In this document: one piece after another, positions 53,066 to 61,241 of the stretch
How positions within the stretch are numbered: the stretch's first letter is position 1
How the letters are laid out: every line of letters starts with the position of its first letter
Source of the DNA: JAXIPB01 sp045403155
GTDB taxonomy: Bacteria; Actinomycetota; Actinomycetes; Mycobacteriales; Micromonosporaceae
DNA: 64,000 bases
Assembly (NCBI GenBank): GCA_045403155.1
Contig: JAXIPB010000048.1
Span: 1-64,000, forward strand
Direction: 5' to 3'
Translations under genes and position numbers: made by a program
The notes under the pieces: generated by a model
The model's input: the letters and a program-made list of their open reading frames with translations, nothing else
The model's database searches: none
What the model was told of the DNA's origin: nothing

Positions 53066-54691
53066 CTAGGGGCGGTGGGTGCAAACTCGGTCGGCAGTCG
53101 CTACCCGATCCACGGCGTAGACAGCACCCACGATGAAACAGTAGTTACGCGCGGGGTTCAGGCCCGTGAAGGTGACGGCGGTGGTCCCGCGCGGAACAGG
53201 CTTCGTCTCGAGTTTCTCGCCCGCCGGTCCGTTTCCGACGACGAGGAACGACGCAGTGGCGCGGGTCGGATCGGTCCACGTGATCGTCACCGAACTGCCA
53301 CGGTCACTCACCACGCGCACGTCGCGCGGTGCGCCGCCGACCTCTGTTGTGATGATTCGAGTGGGCGTAGCGTTCGGGGACCCTGCAGTGCGCCCGCGGT
53401 CTCCGGCCGTTAGCACCAGCGCTGACGCGGCCGCAACGGCGAGCACGGCGACCGCCACGAGAACGACCACGACACCGTTGCGCTGGCGCGATTCGGGGTG
53501 CATGAGGTCACGTTCGGGCAACGTCCGGGTCGGGGCCGGTCGCTCCTCCGCCAGATCTGGCCCGAGCCAGCCACCCTCGTCCGCAGATTCGAGCGCCGTT
53601 GGCATCGGTGGCGGCTTTGGCGGTGGCGGCGGCGGAGGCTCGGCTGGCGCGGGTGGAGGGTTCACGATCGCCGTGCCGAGTTCGGCCGATGGCGGCGGCA
53701 TTCCGAGTGGCGGCGTTCCGAGTGGCGGCATTCCCACCGGTGGCGCGTCGGGCGCCGATAATGCCGCTGGCCATGCACGTGCGGGCACACCGGGCACACT
53801 CACCTGGGCCCGAGCGGTTGCCGGGACTGGGGTCGCGAGGGCGGGCCGGACGGCGGGGCTCGGCGCGTGACCGAGAGTCCCCCGTCGCAACACCTCGGCG
53901 AACTCGAGCGCGGTGGTGTGGCGCTGCGCCGGCAGCTTCGACATCGCCCGGGTGAGCTCCCCGACCAGCCACCGGGGCACATCGTCGCGCGGCATCGCCG
54001 GGAGCGGTTCGTGCAGGACGCGGTCGCGGAATGCGTACATGTCCAGCGGCGGCGCCCCGGGATCCACAAAGGGAGGATGCCCGACCAGCAACGTCCACAT
54101 GGTCGAGGCGAGGCTGTACACATCGGAGATTCCCGACTGGGCCTGGTGCAGCAGCGCCTCGGGGGAGGCGTGATGCGGGGTCATCATCTCGCGGGTCAGA
54201 GTCCCACCCAGTTCGTCGGGCGCCCGGGCGATGCCGAAATCGGTCAGCGCCGGCCCGAAGCGGGACCGCAGCAGGTTCGACGGCTTCACGTCGCGGTGAA
54301 CGATCCCGGCCTCGTGCGCGGCGTGCAGGGCCTCACCAATCTTGATGCCTACCTCGATAACGTCGTCAACGGGTAGCGGGCCTCCCTGACGGAGGATCTG
54401 GGCGTATGAGCCGTCTTCGCAGTACTCCATGACGATGAAAGGCCGATCATCTTCGGTCACACCGGTGTCGATGATCGAGACGATGTGCGGTTGGCTCGAC
54501 AGCGCTACCGTCGTCGCGAGTTCCCGGGCCGCGTTAACCGGGATGGATCCGGTCTCCGCGGTGATGACCTTGATCGCGACCGCTCGGTTGAGGGTTGTCT
54601 GGACTGCGCGGAAGACGAGCGCCGTCGTGCCGTGGGCGATGAGCTGTGGGTTGTCGTACCCCGGAATCGCCGGCAGCAGCGGCGCCTGCAT
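53066..54691 (-). CDS. Membrane Ser/Thr protein kinase with FN3-like ectodomain
   Basis: 541 aa. The kinase domain (about 10-270) has VAIKVI, HRDVKPSNLL and DFGIARAPDE, but its glycine loop reads LIAHGTTALVF instead of a clean GxGxxG. A long Pro-rich segment with GMPPLGTPPLGMPP units (about 330-390) precedes a membrane helix (about 430-452). The outside part (about 470-541) is one fibronectin type III-like domain (APRDVRVVSDRGSSVTITWTD is split by strand turns). GGGGAG before the ATG at 54691 fixes the start. It neighbours the MoxR-DUF58 cluster and may regulate it. Confidence 0.9.
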   Translation of the reverse strand: MQAPLLPAIPGYDNPQLIAHGTTALVFRAVQTTLNRAVAIKVITAETGSIPVNAARELATTVALSSQPHIVSIIDTGVTEDDRPFIVMEYCEDGSYAQILRQGGPLPVDDVIEVGIKIGEALHAAHEAGIVHRDVKPSNLLRSRFGPALTDFGIARAPDELGGTLTREMMTPHHASPEALLHQAQSGISDVYSLASTMWTLLVGHPPFVDPGAPPLDMYAFRDRVLHEPLPAMPRDDVPRWLVGELTRAMSKLPAQRHTTALEFAEVLRRGTLGHAPSPAVRPALATPVPATARAQVSVPGVPARAWPAALSAPDAPPVGMPPLGTPPLGMPPPSAELGTAIVNPPPAPAEPPPPPPPKPPPMPTALESADEGGWLGPDLAEERPAPTRTLPERDLMHPESRQRNGVVVVLVAVAVLAVAAASALVLTAGDRGRTAGSPNATPTRIITTEVGGAPRDVRVVSDRGSSVTITWTDPTRATASFLVVGNGPAGEKLETKPVPRGTTAVTFTGLNPARNYCFIVGAVYAVDRVATADRVCTHRP

Positions 54692-54839
54692 CGATGGATC
54701 TCCCCACGTCGCGCCCGTGTCGGACGACAGCGTAGTCCAACCACAGGCGTGCCGGCGTCGCACAGCGGTCCGATGTCTCTGCTCGGGTGGGCCTGACGGG
54801 CGATGGCGAGGTGTTGCGTTCGAGTGACACGCTGCAGGG

Positions 54840-55496
54840 ATGTACGAGCTGCCGTCGGCGGGCCGTCGACTTGGCCCTGCCCTCATCGCGGTGATCGTCG
54901 TGCTCGCCGGCGTGGCCGGCACGATGGGCTACCTGGTCGCGCGACAGATCATCGCCGGTCGGAACGATGGAGCCAACAACGCCGGCCCGACCAGCCCAGG
55001 CCAGGGCCCCACCGGCTCCGGCACGACCGATCCCGGCCCGACGCAGCCAGGCCCTTCGCCCGAAGTGAGCAAGAACCCGGACGATCCCGGCTCCTTTTGC
55101 CCGGCGATCACCGAGACGGCCATGGTTGACGCGGGGCTCGCCGGCGGGTTGAAGCTGCTCCGCTACGTCGAGGGGACCCGCTCCGGTGCGGCCGGCGCCG
55201 AGGCGTGGATCTGTCAGAACACGGATGGCGTGCTGATCTATCAGGGGCACCGCAAGTCCGGGCCCTTCAACGCCGCGAACAGCAACGACACGCTGCTACT
55301 CGCGCGGGGAATTCGGGGCAAGGTCGAGACTGAGGGGGACGGCTTTGTCGCGACCAACCCGAAGGATCCCACCAACCCCGACGATCCCACCCACACGCAG
55401 TACCACGTCGGACCGGACACCTTCTACCTGCTGGAGAAGCCGAGCGACCGCAGGACCGAATACGTCGTGGTCAGATCGTTCGGCCCGCCGGGGTAG
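54840..55496 (+). CDS. Membrane-anchored protein of unknown function
   Basis: 218 aa. One N-terminal membrane helix (about 13-39), a Gly/Pro/Thr linker (about 45-80), then an outside domain of about 135 residues with two Cys (GSFCPAIT, EAWICQNTDG) that could form a disulfide. No known family recognised. It is divergent from the FN3 kinase, with a 148-bp gap, which hints at a signalling partner, but only by position. Confidence 0.7.
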   Translation: MYELPSAGRRLGPALIAVIVVLAGVAGTMGYLVARQIIAGRNDGANNAGPTSPGQGPTGSGTTDPGPTQPGPSPEVSKNPDDPGSFCPAITETAMVDAGLAGGLKLLRYVEGTRSGAAGAEAWICQNTDGVLIYQGHRKSGPFNAANSNDTLLLARGIRGKVETEGDGFVATNPKDPTNPDDPTHTQYHVGPDTFYLLEKPSDRRTEYVVVRSFGPPG

Positions 55497-55602
55497 AACG
55501 GGGTGATTGGCGGCGGTCGGGACACCTCTGGGAAGATTGAGGCCAGGCGCCCGTAGACCGAGGTCGCCATGACGCATCCCGACCTTGGAGGTTGGCCGCA
55601 CC

Positions 55603-57279
55603 GTGGCCCAGTACATCTACACGCTCGAGAAGGCACGCAAGGCGCATGGCGACAAGGTCGTGCTCGACGATGTCACGCTCGCGTTTCTGCCGGGCGCCAA
55701 GATCGGCGTCGTCGGACCAAACGGCGCGGGCAAGTCGAGCCTCCTGCGGATCATGGCCGGGCAGGACCGACCCAGCAACGGCGAGGCCCGGCTGATGCCG
55801 GGGTACACCGTTGGCATGCTGGCCCAGGAGCCCCCGCTGACCGAGGACAAGGACGTGCTCGGCAACATCGAGGAGGCGGTGCACGACACCAAGGTCAAGC
55901 TCGCCCGCTTCAACGAGATCGCCGAGCTCATGGCGACCGACTACTCCGACGAGCTGATGGAGGAGATGGGCCGCCTGCAGGAGCAGCTCGACCACTCCGA
56001 GGCCTGGGACCTCGATGCGCGCCTCGAACAGGCGATGGACGCGTTGCGCTGCCCGGCGCCCGACGCGATGGTCAGCCAACTCTCCGGCGGCGAGCGCCGC
56101 CGTGTCGCGCTGTGCAAGCTACTGCTCCAGCAGCCCGATCTGCTCCTACTCGACGAGCCGACCAACCACCTCGACGCGGAGAGCGTGCTCTGGCTCGAGC
56201 AGCACCTGGCCAAGTACCCCGGCACCGTCGTCGCCATCACGCACGACCGCTACTTCCTCGACAACGTCGCCCAGTGGATCCTCGAACTCGACCGGGGCCG
56301 CGCCTACCCGTACGAGGGGAACTACTCGACCTACCTGGACAAGAAGGCCCAGCGCCTAGCCGTGCAGGGGCGCAAGGACGCGAAGATGCAAAAGCGCCTC
56401 GCCGAGGAGCTGGAGTGGGTGCGCTCCAACGCCCGGGCGAGACAGACCAAGTCACGGGCCAGGCTGGACCGGTACGACGAGATGGCCACCGAGGCGGAGA
56501 AGACCCGCAAGCTCGACTTCGAGGAGATCCAGATCCCGCCCGGTCCGCGCCTCGGCAACACGGTCATCGAGGCCTCCGGCCTGCAGAAGGGCTTCGACGG
56601 TCGGGTTCTGATCCGCAATCTGTCCTTCTCGTTGCCCCGCAACGGAATCGTCGGGATCATCGGGCCCAACGGCGTCGGCAAGACCACGCTGTTCAAGACC
56701 ATTGTTGGACTCGAGAAGCCCGACGCCGGCACCTTACGAGTGGGTGAAACGGTCAAACTGTCCTACGTGGACCAGGCCCGCGCAGGCCTCGATCCGAAGA
56801 AGACGGTCTGGGAGGTCGTCTCCGATGGCCTGGACCACCTCATGGTGGGCAAGGTCGAGATGCCGTCGCGCGCGTACGTCGCCGCGTTCGGCTTCAAGGG
56901 ACCGGACCAGCAGAAGCCGACCAGCGTGCTCTCCGGTGGGGAGCGCAACCGGCTCAACCTCGCGCTCACGCTGAAGATCGGCGGGAATGTGATTCTGCTC
57001 GACGAGCCGACCAACGACCTCGACGTGGAGACACTGTCCTCATTGGAGAACGCGCTGCTCGACTTCCCAGGCTGCGCCGTGCTCATCTCGCACGACCGGA
57101 TGTTCCTCGACCGTGTGGCCACGCACATCCTGGCCTGGGAGGGCGACGACGAGGATCCGTCGAGGTGGTTCTGGTTCGAGGGCAACTTCGAGGCGTACGA
57201 GAAGAACAAGATTGACCGCCTCGGTGCGGAGGCCGCGCGTCCGCACCGGGTCACCTATCGCAAGCTCACCCGTGACTGA
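55603..57279 (+). CDS. ettA: ABC-F protein EttA (energy-dependent translational throttle)
   Basis: 558 aa. Two ABC cassettes: Walker A GPNGAGKSS (about 42), LSGGERRRVALC and LLLDEPTNHLDAESV in the first; GPNGVGKTT (about 355), LSGGERNRLNLAL and ILLDEPTNDLDVETLS in the second. The EttA arm and linker region (YFLDNVAQWILELDRGRAYP, then KDAKMQKRLAEEL) lies between. EttA binds the ribosomal E site and gates translation in response to the ATP/ADP ratio. The GTG at 55603 begins VAQYIYTLEK, the usual EttA start. Confidence 0.94.
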   Translation: MAQYIYTLEKARKAHGDKVVLDDVTLAFLPGAKIGVVGPNGAGKSSLLRIMAGQDRPSNGEARLMPGYTVGMLAQEPPLTEDKDVLGNIEEAVHDTKVKLARFNEIAELMATDYSDELMEEMGRLQEQLDHSEAWDLDARLEQAMDALRCPAPDAMVSQLSGGERRRVALCKLLLQQPDLLLLDEPTNHLDAESVLWLEQHLAKYPGTVVAITHDRYFLDNVAQWILELDRGRAYPYEGNYSTYLDKKAQRLAVQGRKDAKMQKRLAEELEWVRSNARARQTKSRARLDRYDEMATEAEKTRKLDFEEIQIPPGPRLGNTVIEASGLQKGFDGRVLIRNLSFSLPRNGIVGIIGPNGVGKTTLFKTIVGLEKPDAGTLRVGETVKLSYVDQARAGLDPKKTVWEVVSDGLDHLMVGKVEMPSRAYVAAFGFKGPDQQKPTSVLSGGERNRLNLALTLKIGGNVILLDEPTNDLDVETLSSLENALLDFPGCAVLISHDRMFLDRVATHILAWEGDDEDPSRWFWFEGNFEAYEKNKIDRLGAEAARPHRVTYRKLTRD

Positions 57280-57379
57280 GTCGCGGCTCGCCGTCTACCA
57301 CACCCAGGTGCGGTGGTCGGACCCAGATCTCGTGGGCCACCTCAACCACGCGCGCTGGAAGGCGTTCCAGGCCAGATGA
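57272..57379 (+). pseudogene. Truncated duplicate of the thioesterase N-terminus
   Basis: A 35-codon ORF from the GTG at 57272, which overlaps the ettA stop, to a TGA at 57377, which overlaps the next ATG. It reads RLAVYHTQVRWSDPDLVGHL then NHARWKAFQAR. The next gene reads YVYHSPLRWSDMDAYGHV then NNARFLTLYEEAR. The shared RWSDxDxxGHxNxAR pattern shows a tandem duplication whose first copy has lost all but the N-terminus. The ATGA and GTGA overlaps are intact, so it may still be translated and couple ettA to the thioesterase. Confidence 0.75.
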
Positions 57380-57780
57380 GGTACGTCTACCACAGCCCGC
57401 TTCGCTGGTCGGACATGGACGCGTACGGCCACGTGAACAACGCACGCTTTCTCACCCTCTACGAGGAGGCGCGGGTGGCGCTGTTCTTCACCGGAGCCCG
57501 CCAAATGGGGCTGACCTCCTTCGAGGACGGAATCGTCATCGCCCGGCACGAGATCGACTATCTGCGCCCGGTCGACTACGGCGACCCGGTCCGCGTCGAG
57601 ATGTGGGTGGAGGAGATCCGGCCCAGCCGGTTCACCATCGCCTACGAGATGATCGACGGGGAGTTCGTCGCATCCAGGGCGCGCTCGGTCTGCGTACTCT
57701 TCAATCTCGAGCTGCAGCGGCCGAGGCGGATCAATGAGGCCGAGCGAGCGTTCCTGCAGGAGTGGGTGGCGTCGGAGTGA
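57376..57780 (+). CDS. Hotdog-fold acyl-CoA thioesterase (4HBT family)
   Basis: 134 aa. The N-terminal LRWSDMDAYGHVNNARFL carries the catalytic Asp of 4-hydroxybenzoyl-CoA thioesterase-like proteins, followed by a long helix and strands VARHEIDYLRPV-like (IARHEIDYLRPVDYGDPV). It hydrolyses acyl-CoA; the chain is unknown. The gene follows the decayed duplicate with an ATGA overlap, and the next gene overlaps its stop (GTGA). Confidence 0.88.
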   Translation: MRYVYHSPLRWSDMDAYGHVNNARFLTLYEEARVALFFTGARQMGLTSFEDGIVIARHEIDYLRPVDYGDPVRVEMWVEEIRPSRFTIAYEMIDGEFVASRARSVCVLFNLELQRPRRINEAERAFLQEWVASE

Positions 57781-58409
57781 TCGGCGAGTCGGGGCGGGCC
57801 GACGCCGGCGCGTTCGTTGCCCGCCTGCTGCGGCTCGACCCCGCGGCCCTGGTCCGGCTGCGTCCGGCCGGTCCGGATCGCGCGGAGATCTGGGCGATGC
57901 TCCCGTTTGGCGTGCTCGCGACACGTACGTTGGCGACATCGCTAGACGCCGATGTGACGGTCGAAGCCGCCGCTCTGCTCGACGCGCTGGACGATCCCAC
58001 GGCGCCGATGCGCCGGCGGGACGAGGCCTGGCGATGGCCGTTGCCGCCGTCGCGGGGGCGGGTCGTCGAGACCGTCCCGGCCGCCGACGTCGCGCGGGTC
58101 GCGAACGCCGCGTCGAGCACATTGCGTACCGCCACCGAAGAGGGCGTCGGTGGTCGTGCCGTGGGCGAACGAGTCGTCCGCGACGCACTGCTCGACCACG
58201 TCCCGATTGCGGTCACCGGGCCCGCCGGCGAACGCGTCAACGTGCCGCAACGACTAGTGCAGGCCGTAGTCAGAATGGGCTTTCTCGGCCCAGTCGCGAC
58301 TCTCGGCGAGACTTTCGTCACGATACGCTATGTGTCGACATGGATTTGCCTCGATGCTTCGTACGGGTCTGCCTGGTATCGTCCGACTTCTCCGCTGCGT
58401 TTGAGCTGA
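57777..58409 (+). CDS. Conserved-looking protein of unknown function
   Basis: 210 aa from the GTG overlapping the thioesterase stop. An Ala/Arg/Leu-rich helical N-terminal half (FVARLLRLDPAALVRLRPAG) is followed by LLDALDDPTAPMRRRDEAWRW and a C-terminal part with VRDALLDHVPIAVTGPAGE. No signal peptide, membrane helix or known motif. The coupled position after the thioesterase suggests a common transcript with ettA. Confidence 0.7.
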   Translation: MIGESGRADAGAFVARLLRLDPAALVRLRPAGPDRAEIWAMLPFGVLATRTLATSLDADVTVEAAALLDALDDPTAPMRRRDEAWRWPLPPSRGRVVETVPAADVARVANAASSTLRTATEEGVGGRAVGERVVRDALLDHVPIAVTGPAGERVNVPQRLVQAVVRMGFLGPVATLGETFVTIRYVSTWICLDASYGSAWYRPTSPLRLS

Positions 58410-58595
58410 GGGGTTGACGTCACAGCTCCTCCATTCGGATGATGGCGGTTCGTACATTCAGCTCGTCCCGGCGATGCTAGGGCTGCCGCTCGGCGGCGAA
58501 CCCGAGTAGCGTCGGCGCGGGTTAAGTACGACCAGTTCAACGACTGGTCGGGGTACGCCGGCCAGGTGGTGCGACGGGAATGGGGGTCCGGGGCG

Positions 58596-59174
58596 ATGCC
58601 TTGGTGGCCTTTGTGGGGCGCGCAGCGCGGACGCACGCGCGCGCAAGAGACGGACGTCCTAGGGGCCAACGGCACCGCTACGGGTCTGGTGGGCGCGGCA
58701 ACGCTGGACGCGGCGCCGCGACCGGGGGTGCCCAATCAGCGCATTCCGGACGGCATGGCCCGACAGGTCACCATGAGCCGCGTCTCCGATTCGCTCGACC
58801 GCCTCGAGATCCGGTATCTCACCGACGGCGACGGTAGCCTCCTGGCGATGTGGGAGCGGCATGCGCTGCTCTTCGCACTCGAAGGCCCGGACGATGAGAT
58901 CCTGGTCATGCGCGGCCGCCCGCACGGCACCGTACCGCCGGACTGGGCGGACCGGGCATACCGGGTGGTCAACGAGTGGAACCACACCCGCCGCTTCTGC
59001 AAGGCGTATGTGGGCGACGCCACCGAACGTGGGATGCTCCCGATCTATGCCGAGATACAGGTCCCGCTGCTCTCGGGCCTGCACGACCAACTGCTCGATG
59101 AGATGCTCGACTGCGCGGCCGCGGTGACGAGCGCATTCGTCGACTGGCTTCACGACGAGGGCGGCCTGCTTTAG
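58596..59174 (+). CDS. YbjN domain protein
   Basis: 192 aa. The C-terminal about 140 residues match the YbjN fold: SDSLDRLEIRYLTDGDG, then MWERHALLFALEG, RAYRVVNEWNHTRRFCKAYV and YAEIQVPLLSGLHDQLLDEML. YbjN proteins have a chaperone-like fold, and their role in actinobacteria is unclear. The N-terminal about 50 residues are low-complexity. The ATG at 58596 was chosen; the domain itself begins near a later ATG at 58773. Confidence 0.8.
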   Translation: MPWWPLWGAQRGRTRAQETDVLGANGTATGLVGAATLDAAPRPGVPNQRIPDGMARQVTMSRVSDSLDRLEIRYLTDGDGSLLAMWERHALLFALEGPDDEILVMRGRPHGTVPPDWADRAYRVVNEWNHTRRFCKAYVGDATERGMLPIYAEIQVPLLSGLHDQLLDEMLDCAAAVTSAFVDWLHDEGGLL

Positions 59175-59216
59175 CCGCTCTGGGAAGGCTTGCTGCGTTC
59201 AGCATTGGTCGTCTAA

Positions 59217-59243
59217 CCGCGCAAAACTGCCTCAAACGCGCGG
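59217..59243. terminator. Weak inverted repeat between convergent genes
   Basis: CCGCGC (59217-59222) and GCGCGG (59238-59243) could form a 6-bp stem with a 15-base loop in the 129-bp gap between the convergent YbjN and M1 genes. There is no T-run, so a terminator role is only suggested by position. Confidence 0.25.
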
Positions 59244-59303
59244 CTATGCGTCCAACGGTTGCCCGATCCATTCGAGGCGCCCAAGGTCCACCCACGAAGC
59301 GGG

Positions 59304-60812
59304 TCAGCTGGGCGGTGTCGTCGGGGAATCCAGCCAGCGGTTGATATGCGCGGTGAAGTCACGGCCAGTGTGGCGGTTCACGAACGCGACAAAGCCGGCG
59401 CGGTCGACCTGCTGGTTGCGCTGCGTCTGCACCCAGTCGCGAGCGAGGGCGAAGAACGCCGCGTCCCCGATCATCTGGTGGATTTCGTGCAGCATGAACG
59501 CCGGCCCGGCATAGACGTTGTGCTCGCCGAAGTGTTGCGGATGCGGGTTGCCCGGCGGGCCCGCGACCGGTCGGGACTCAGCGTCGCTCTTGCGGGCCCA
59601 AGCCGCCCATTCCTTGTCGGTGCCCCAGCCCTTATCGACCACCCACAGCCACTCCGCGTACATGGCAAAGCCCTCGTTGAGCCACATGCCCCGCCAGTCC
59701 GTAGGTGTCACCGCGTCGCCGAACCATTGATGCGCGAACTCGTGCAGGAGGATCTCCTCGACCAGGTCGAGGTCCGCGCCCCCGCCCCGGCCGGCGGCCA
59801 GCCGCGCGCCGTACGTGACCATCTGCTGCGTCTCCATGGCGGAGAGCGAGTCGACCAGCACCACGCCGGCGGACGGGACCGGGTACGGGCCGAAGCGCTC
59901 CTCCAGCCAGGCGAGCAGCGCCGGGGTCCTGCGCACGGCCGGCTCCAGGTCGCCGTCCTTGCCGGTCCGCAGCCAATAGGTGATCGGCAGGCCGCGTGGG
60001 CCGGCGTCGGTGAGCTTCGTGTAGCGGGCGACGGCGAGCGTCGCGAGGTAGCTCGCGACCGGATCCACCGCGCTCCACCGGTACGTATCGCCGGCCGCGC
60101 TCGACTCCACGCCGATCAGGTGGCCGTGCGACACCGCCGCCCACCCCGTCGGCACCGTGACCGCGACGTCGTAGACCGCCTCATCCGACGGCTGGTCGTT
60201 CGCCGGGTACCAGGTGAACGCGCCGTACGGTTCCTGCATCGTCCACGCCTCGCCGCCGGGCGCGGTACGCAGGCCGAGCCCATCGGGGAAGTCGCTGCGA
60301 CCGGACGGCATCGGGACCGATCTGGGCGTGCCGTGATAGGTCAGCACAAACGTGGTGCGAGCATCCTTCGCGAGGGTTGCCGGCACGACGATGTCGTTGC
60401 CCCGGCGGCTCGACGTGACCGAGGCCCCTCCGACGGCGGCTGAGTCCACTGTGTACGCATCGGAGAAGTCCAGCGAGATCTCGCTGACCGCTTTCGTCGC
60501 GCGGATCGTCAGGCTGGCCGTCCCCGACAGCTCCCGCCGCTGCGGCGTCCAGGTCAGGTTGAGCTGGTAGCGGAGCACGTCGAGACTGGGGTTCCCGTAG
60601 TTGGGGTAGATCGGGTCGGCGACCGGCCTCGACAGACCAGCATCGGGGCCGGGCTCGCCCGGCGGACTGACCTGTCCGGCGCTCGGCGGGGCCACCCGTC
60701 GAGCCAGCCGCTCGTCGTCGCGTACCGGCGTGCATCCGCCCGACCCGGCCAGAACGACCGCCGTCACGGCGGCCGCGGCTGTCGCGGTCAAGACCCGACG
60801 GTGTGCGGTCAC
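59304..60812 (-). CDS. M1-family metallopeptidase, lipoprotein
   Basis: 502 aa. An N-terminal signal with a lipobox-like SGGC (Cys about 27) suggests a surface lipoprotein. The zinc site HEFAHQW with the downstream Glu of NEGFAMY defines gluzincin M1. Where aminopeptidase N has GAMEN, this protein reads LSAMETQQM, so the free-amine recognition may differ. Probably an extracellular peptidase. It lies 18 bases from the truncated haemoglobin gene on the same strand. Confidence 0.92.
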   Translation of the reverse strand: MTAHRRVLTATAAAAVTAVVLAGSGGCTPVRDDERLARRVAPPSAGQVSPPGEPGPDAGLSRPVADPIYPNYGNPSLDVLRYQLNLTWTPQRRELSGTASLTIRATKAVSEISLDFSDAYTVDSAAVGGASVTSSRRGNDIVVPATLAKDARTTFVLTYHGTPRSVPMPSGRSDFPDGLGLRTAPGGEAWTMQEPYGAFTWYPANDQPSDEAVYDVAVTVPTGWAAVSHGHLIGVESSAAGDTYRWSAVDPVASYLATLAVARYTKLTDAGPRGLPITYWLRTGKDGDLEPAVRRTPALLAWLEERFGPYPVPSAGVVLVDSLSAMETQQMVTYGARLAAGRGGGADLDLVEEILLHEFAHQWFGDAVTPTDWRGMWLNEGFAMYAEWLWVVDKGWGTDKEWAAWARKSDAESRPVAGPPGNPHPQHFGEHNVYAGPAFMLHEIHQMIGDAAFFALARDWVQTQRNQQVDRAGFVAFVNRHTGRDFTAHINRWLDSPTTPPS

Positions 60813-60830
60813 GCCTGCAACGGTAAGCCG

Positions 60831-61241
60831 TCAGGTCTCGTCGAACGTGTTGACCATGAACATCGCGGCCCGCTCGAGGTATCCCCAGAGTGTCGCGTCG
60901 TGGGCCGGATCAAGGTGGAGCGAGTCGACCGCGTGGCGCATGTGGCGCAGCCAGGCGTCCCGCTGCCTGGGTCCGATGCGAAACGGGGCATGCCGCTGGC
61001 CCAGGCGGGGGTGCCCGCGCTGCTGCGAGTAGGTGCCCGGGCCGCCCCAGTACTGCTCGAGGAACATCCGCAGCCGGTCCGCGGCCGTGCCGAGGTCGGC
61101 ATCTGGGTAGAGCGGACGCAGGACCGGGTCGTCCGCGACGCCGGCATAGAACTCGTCAACGAGCCGCCGGAACGTCGGCGCCCCGCCGACTGCGTCGTAG
61201 AAGGTCTGCTCGGCGGTGGTCTGGTCGGCCGGTGTCGTCAC
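60831..61241 (-). CDS. glbO: Group II truncated haemoglobin
   Basis: 136 aa. TFYDAVGGAPTFRRLVDEFY opens the fold, followed by DDPVLRPLYPDADLG, the proximal-His segment RGHPRLGQRHAPFRI and WLRHMRHAVDSLHLD. This is the GlbO-type pattern. Such globins bind O2 and detoxify oxidants or NO. The GTG overlaps the stop of the upstream MFS gene (GTGA), so the two are translationally linked, and the M1 gene follows closely. Confidence 0.92.
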   Translation of the reverse strand: MTTPADQTTAEQTFYDAVGGAPTFRRLVDEFYAGVADDPVLRPLYPDADLGTAADRLRMFLEQYWGGPGTYSQQRGHPRLGQRHAPFRIGPRQRDAWLRHMRHAVDSLHLDPAHDATLWGYLERAAMFMVNTFDET

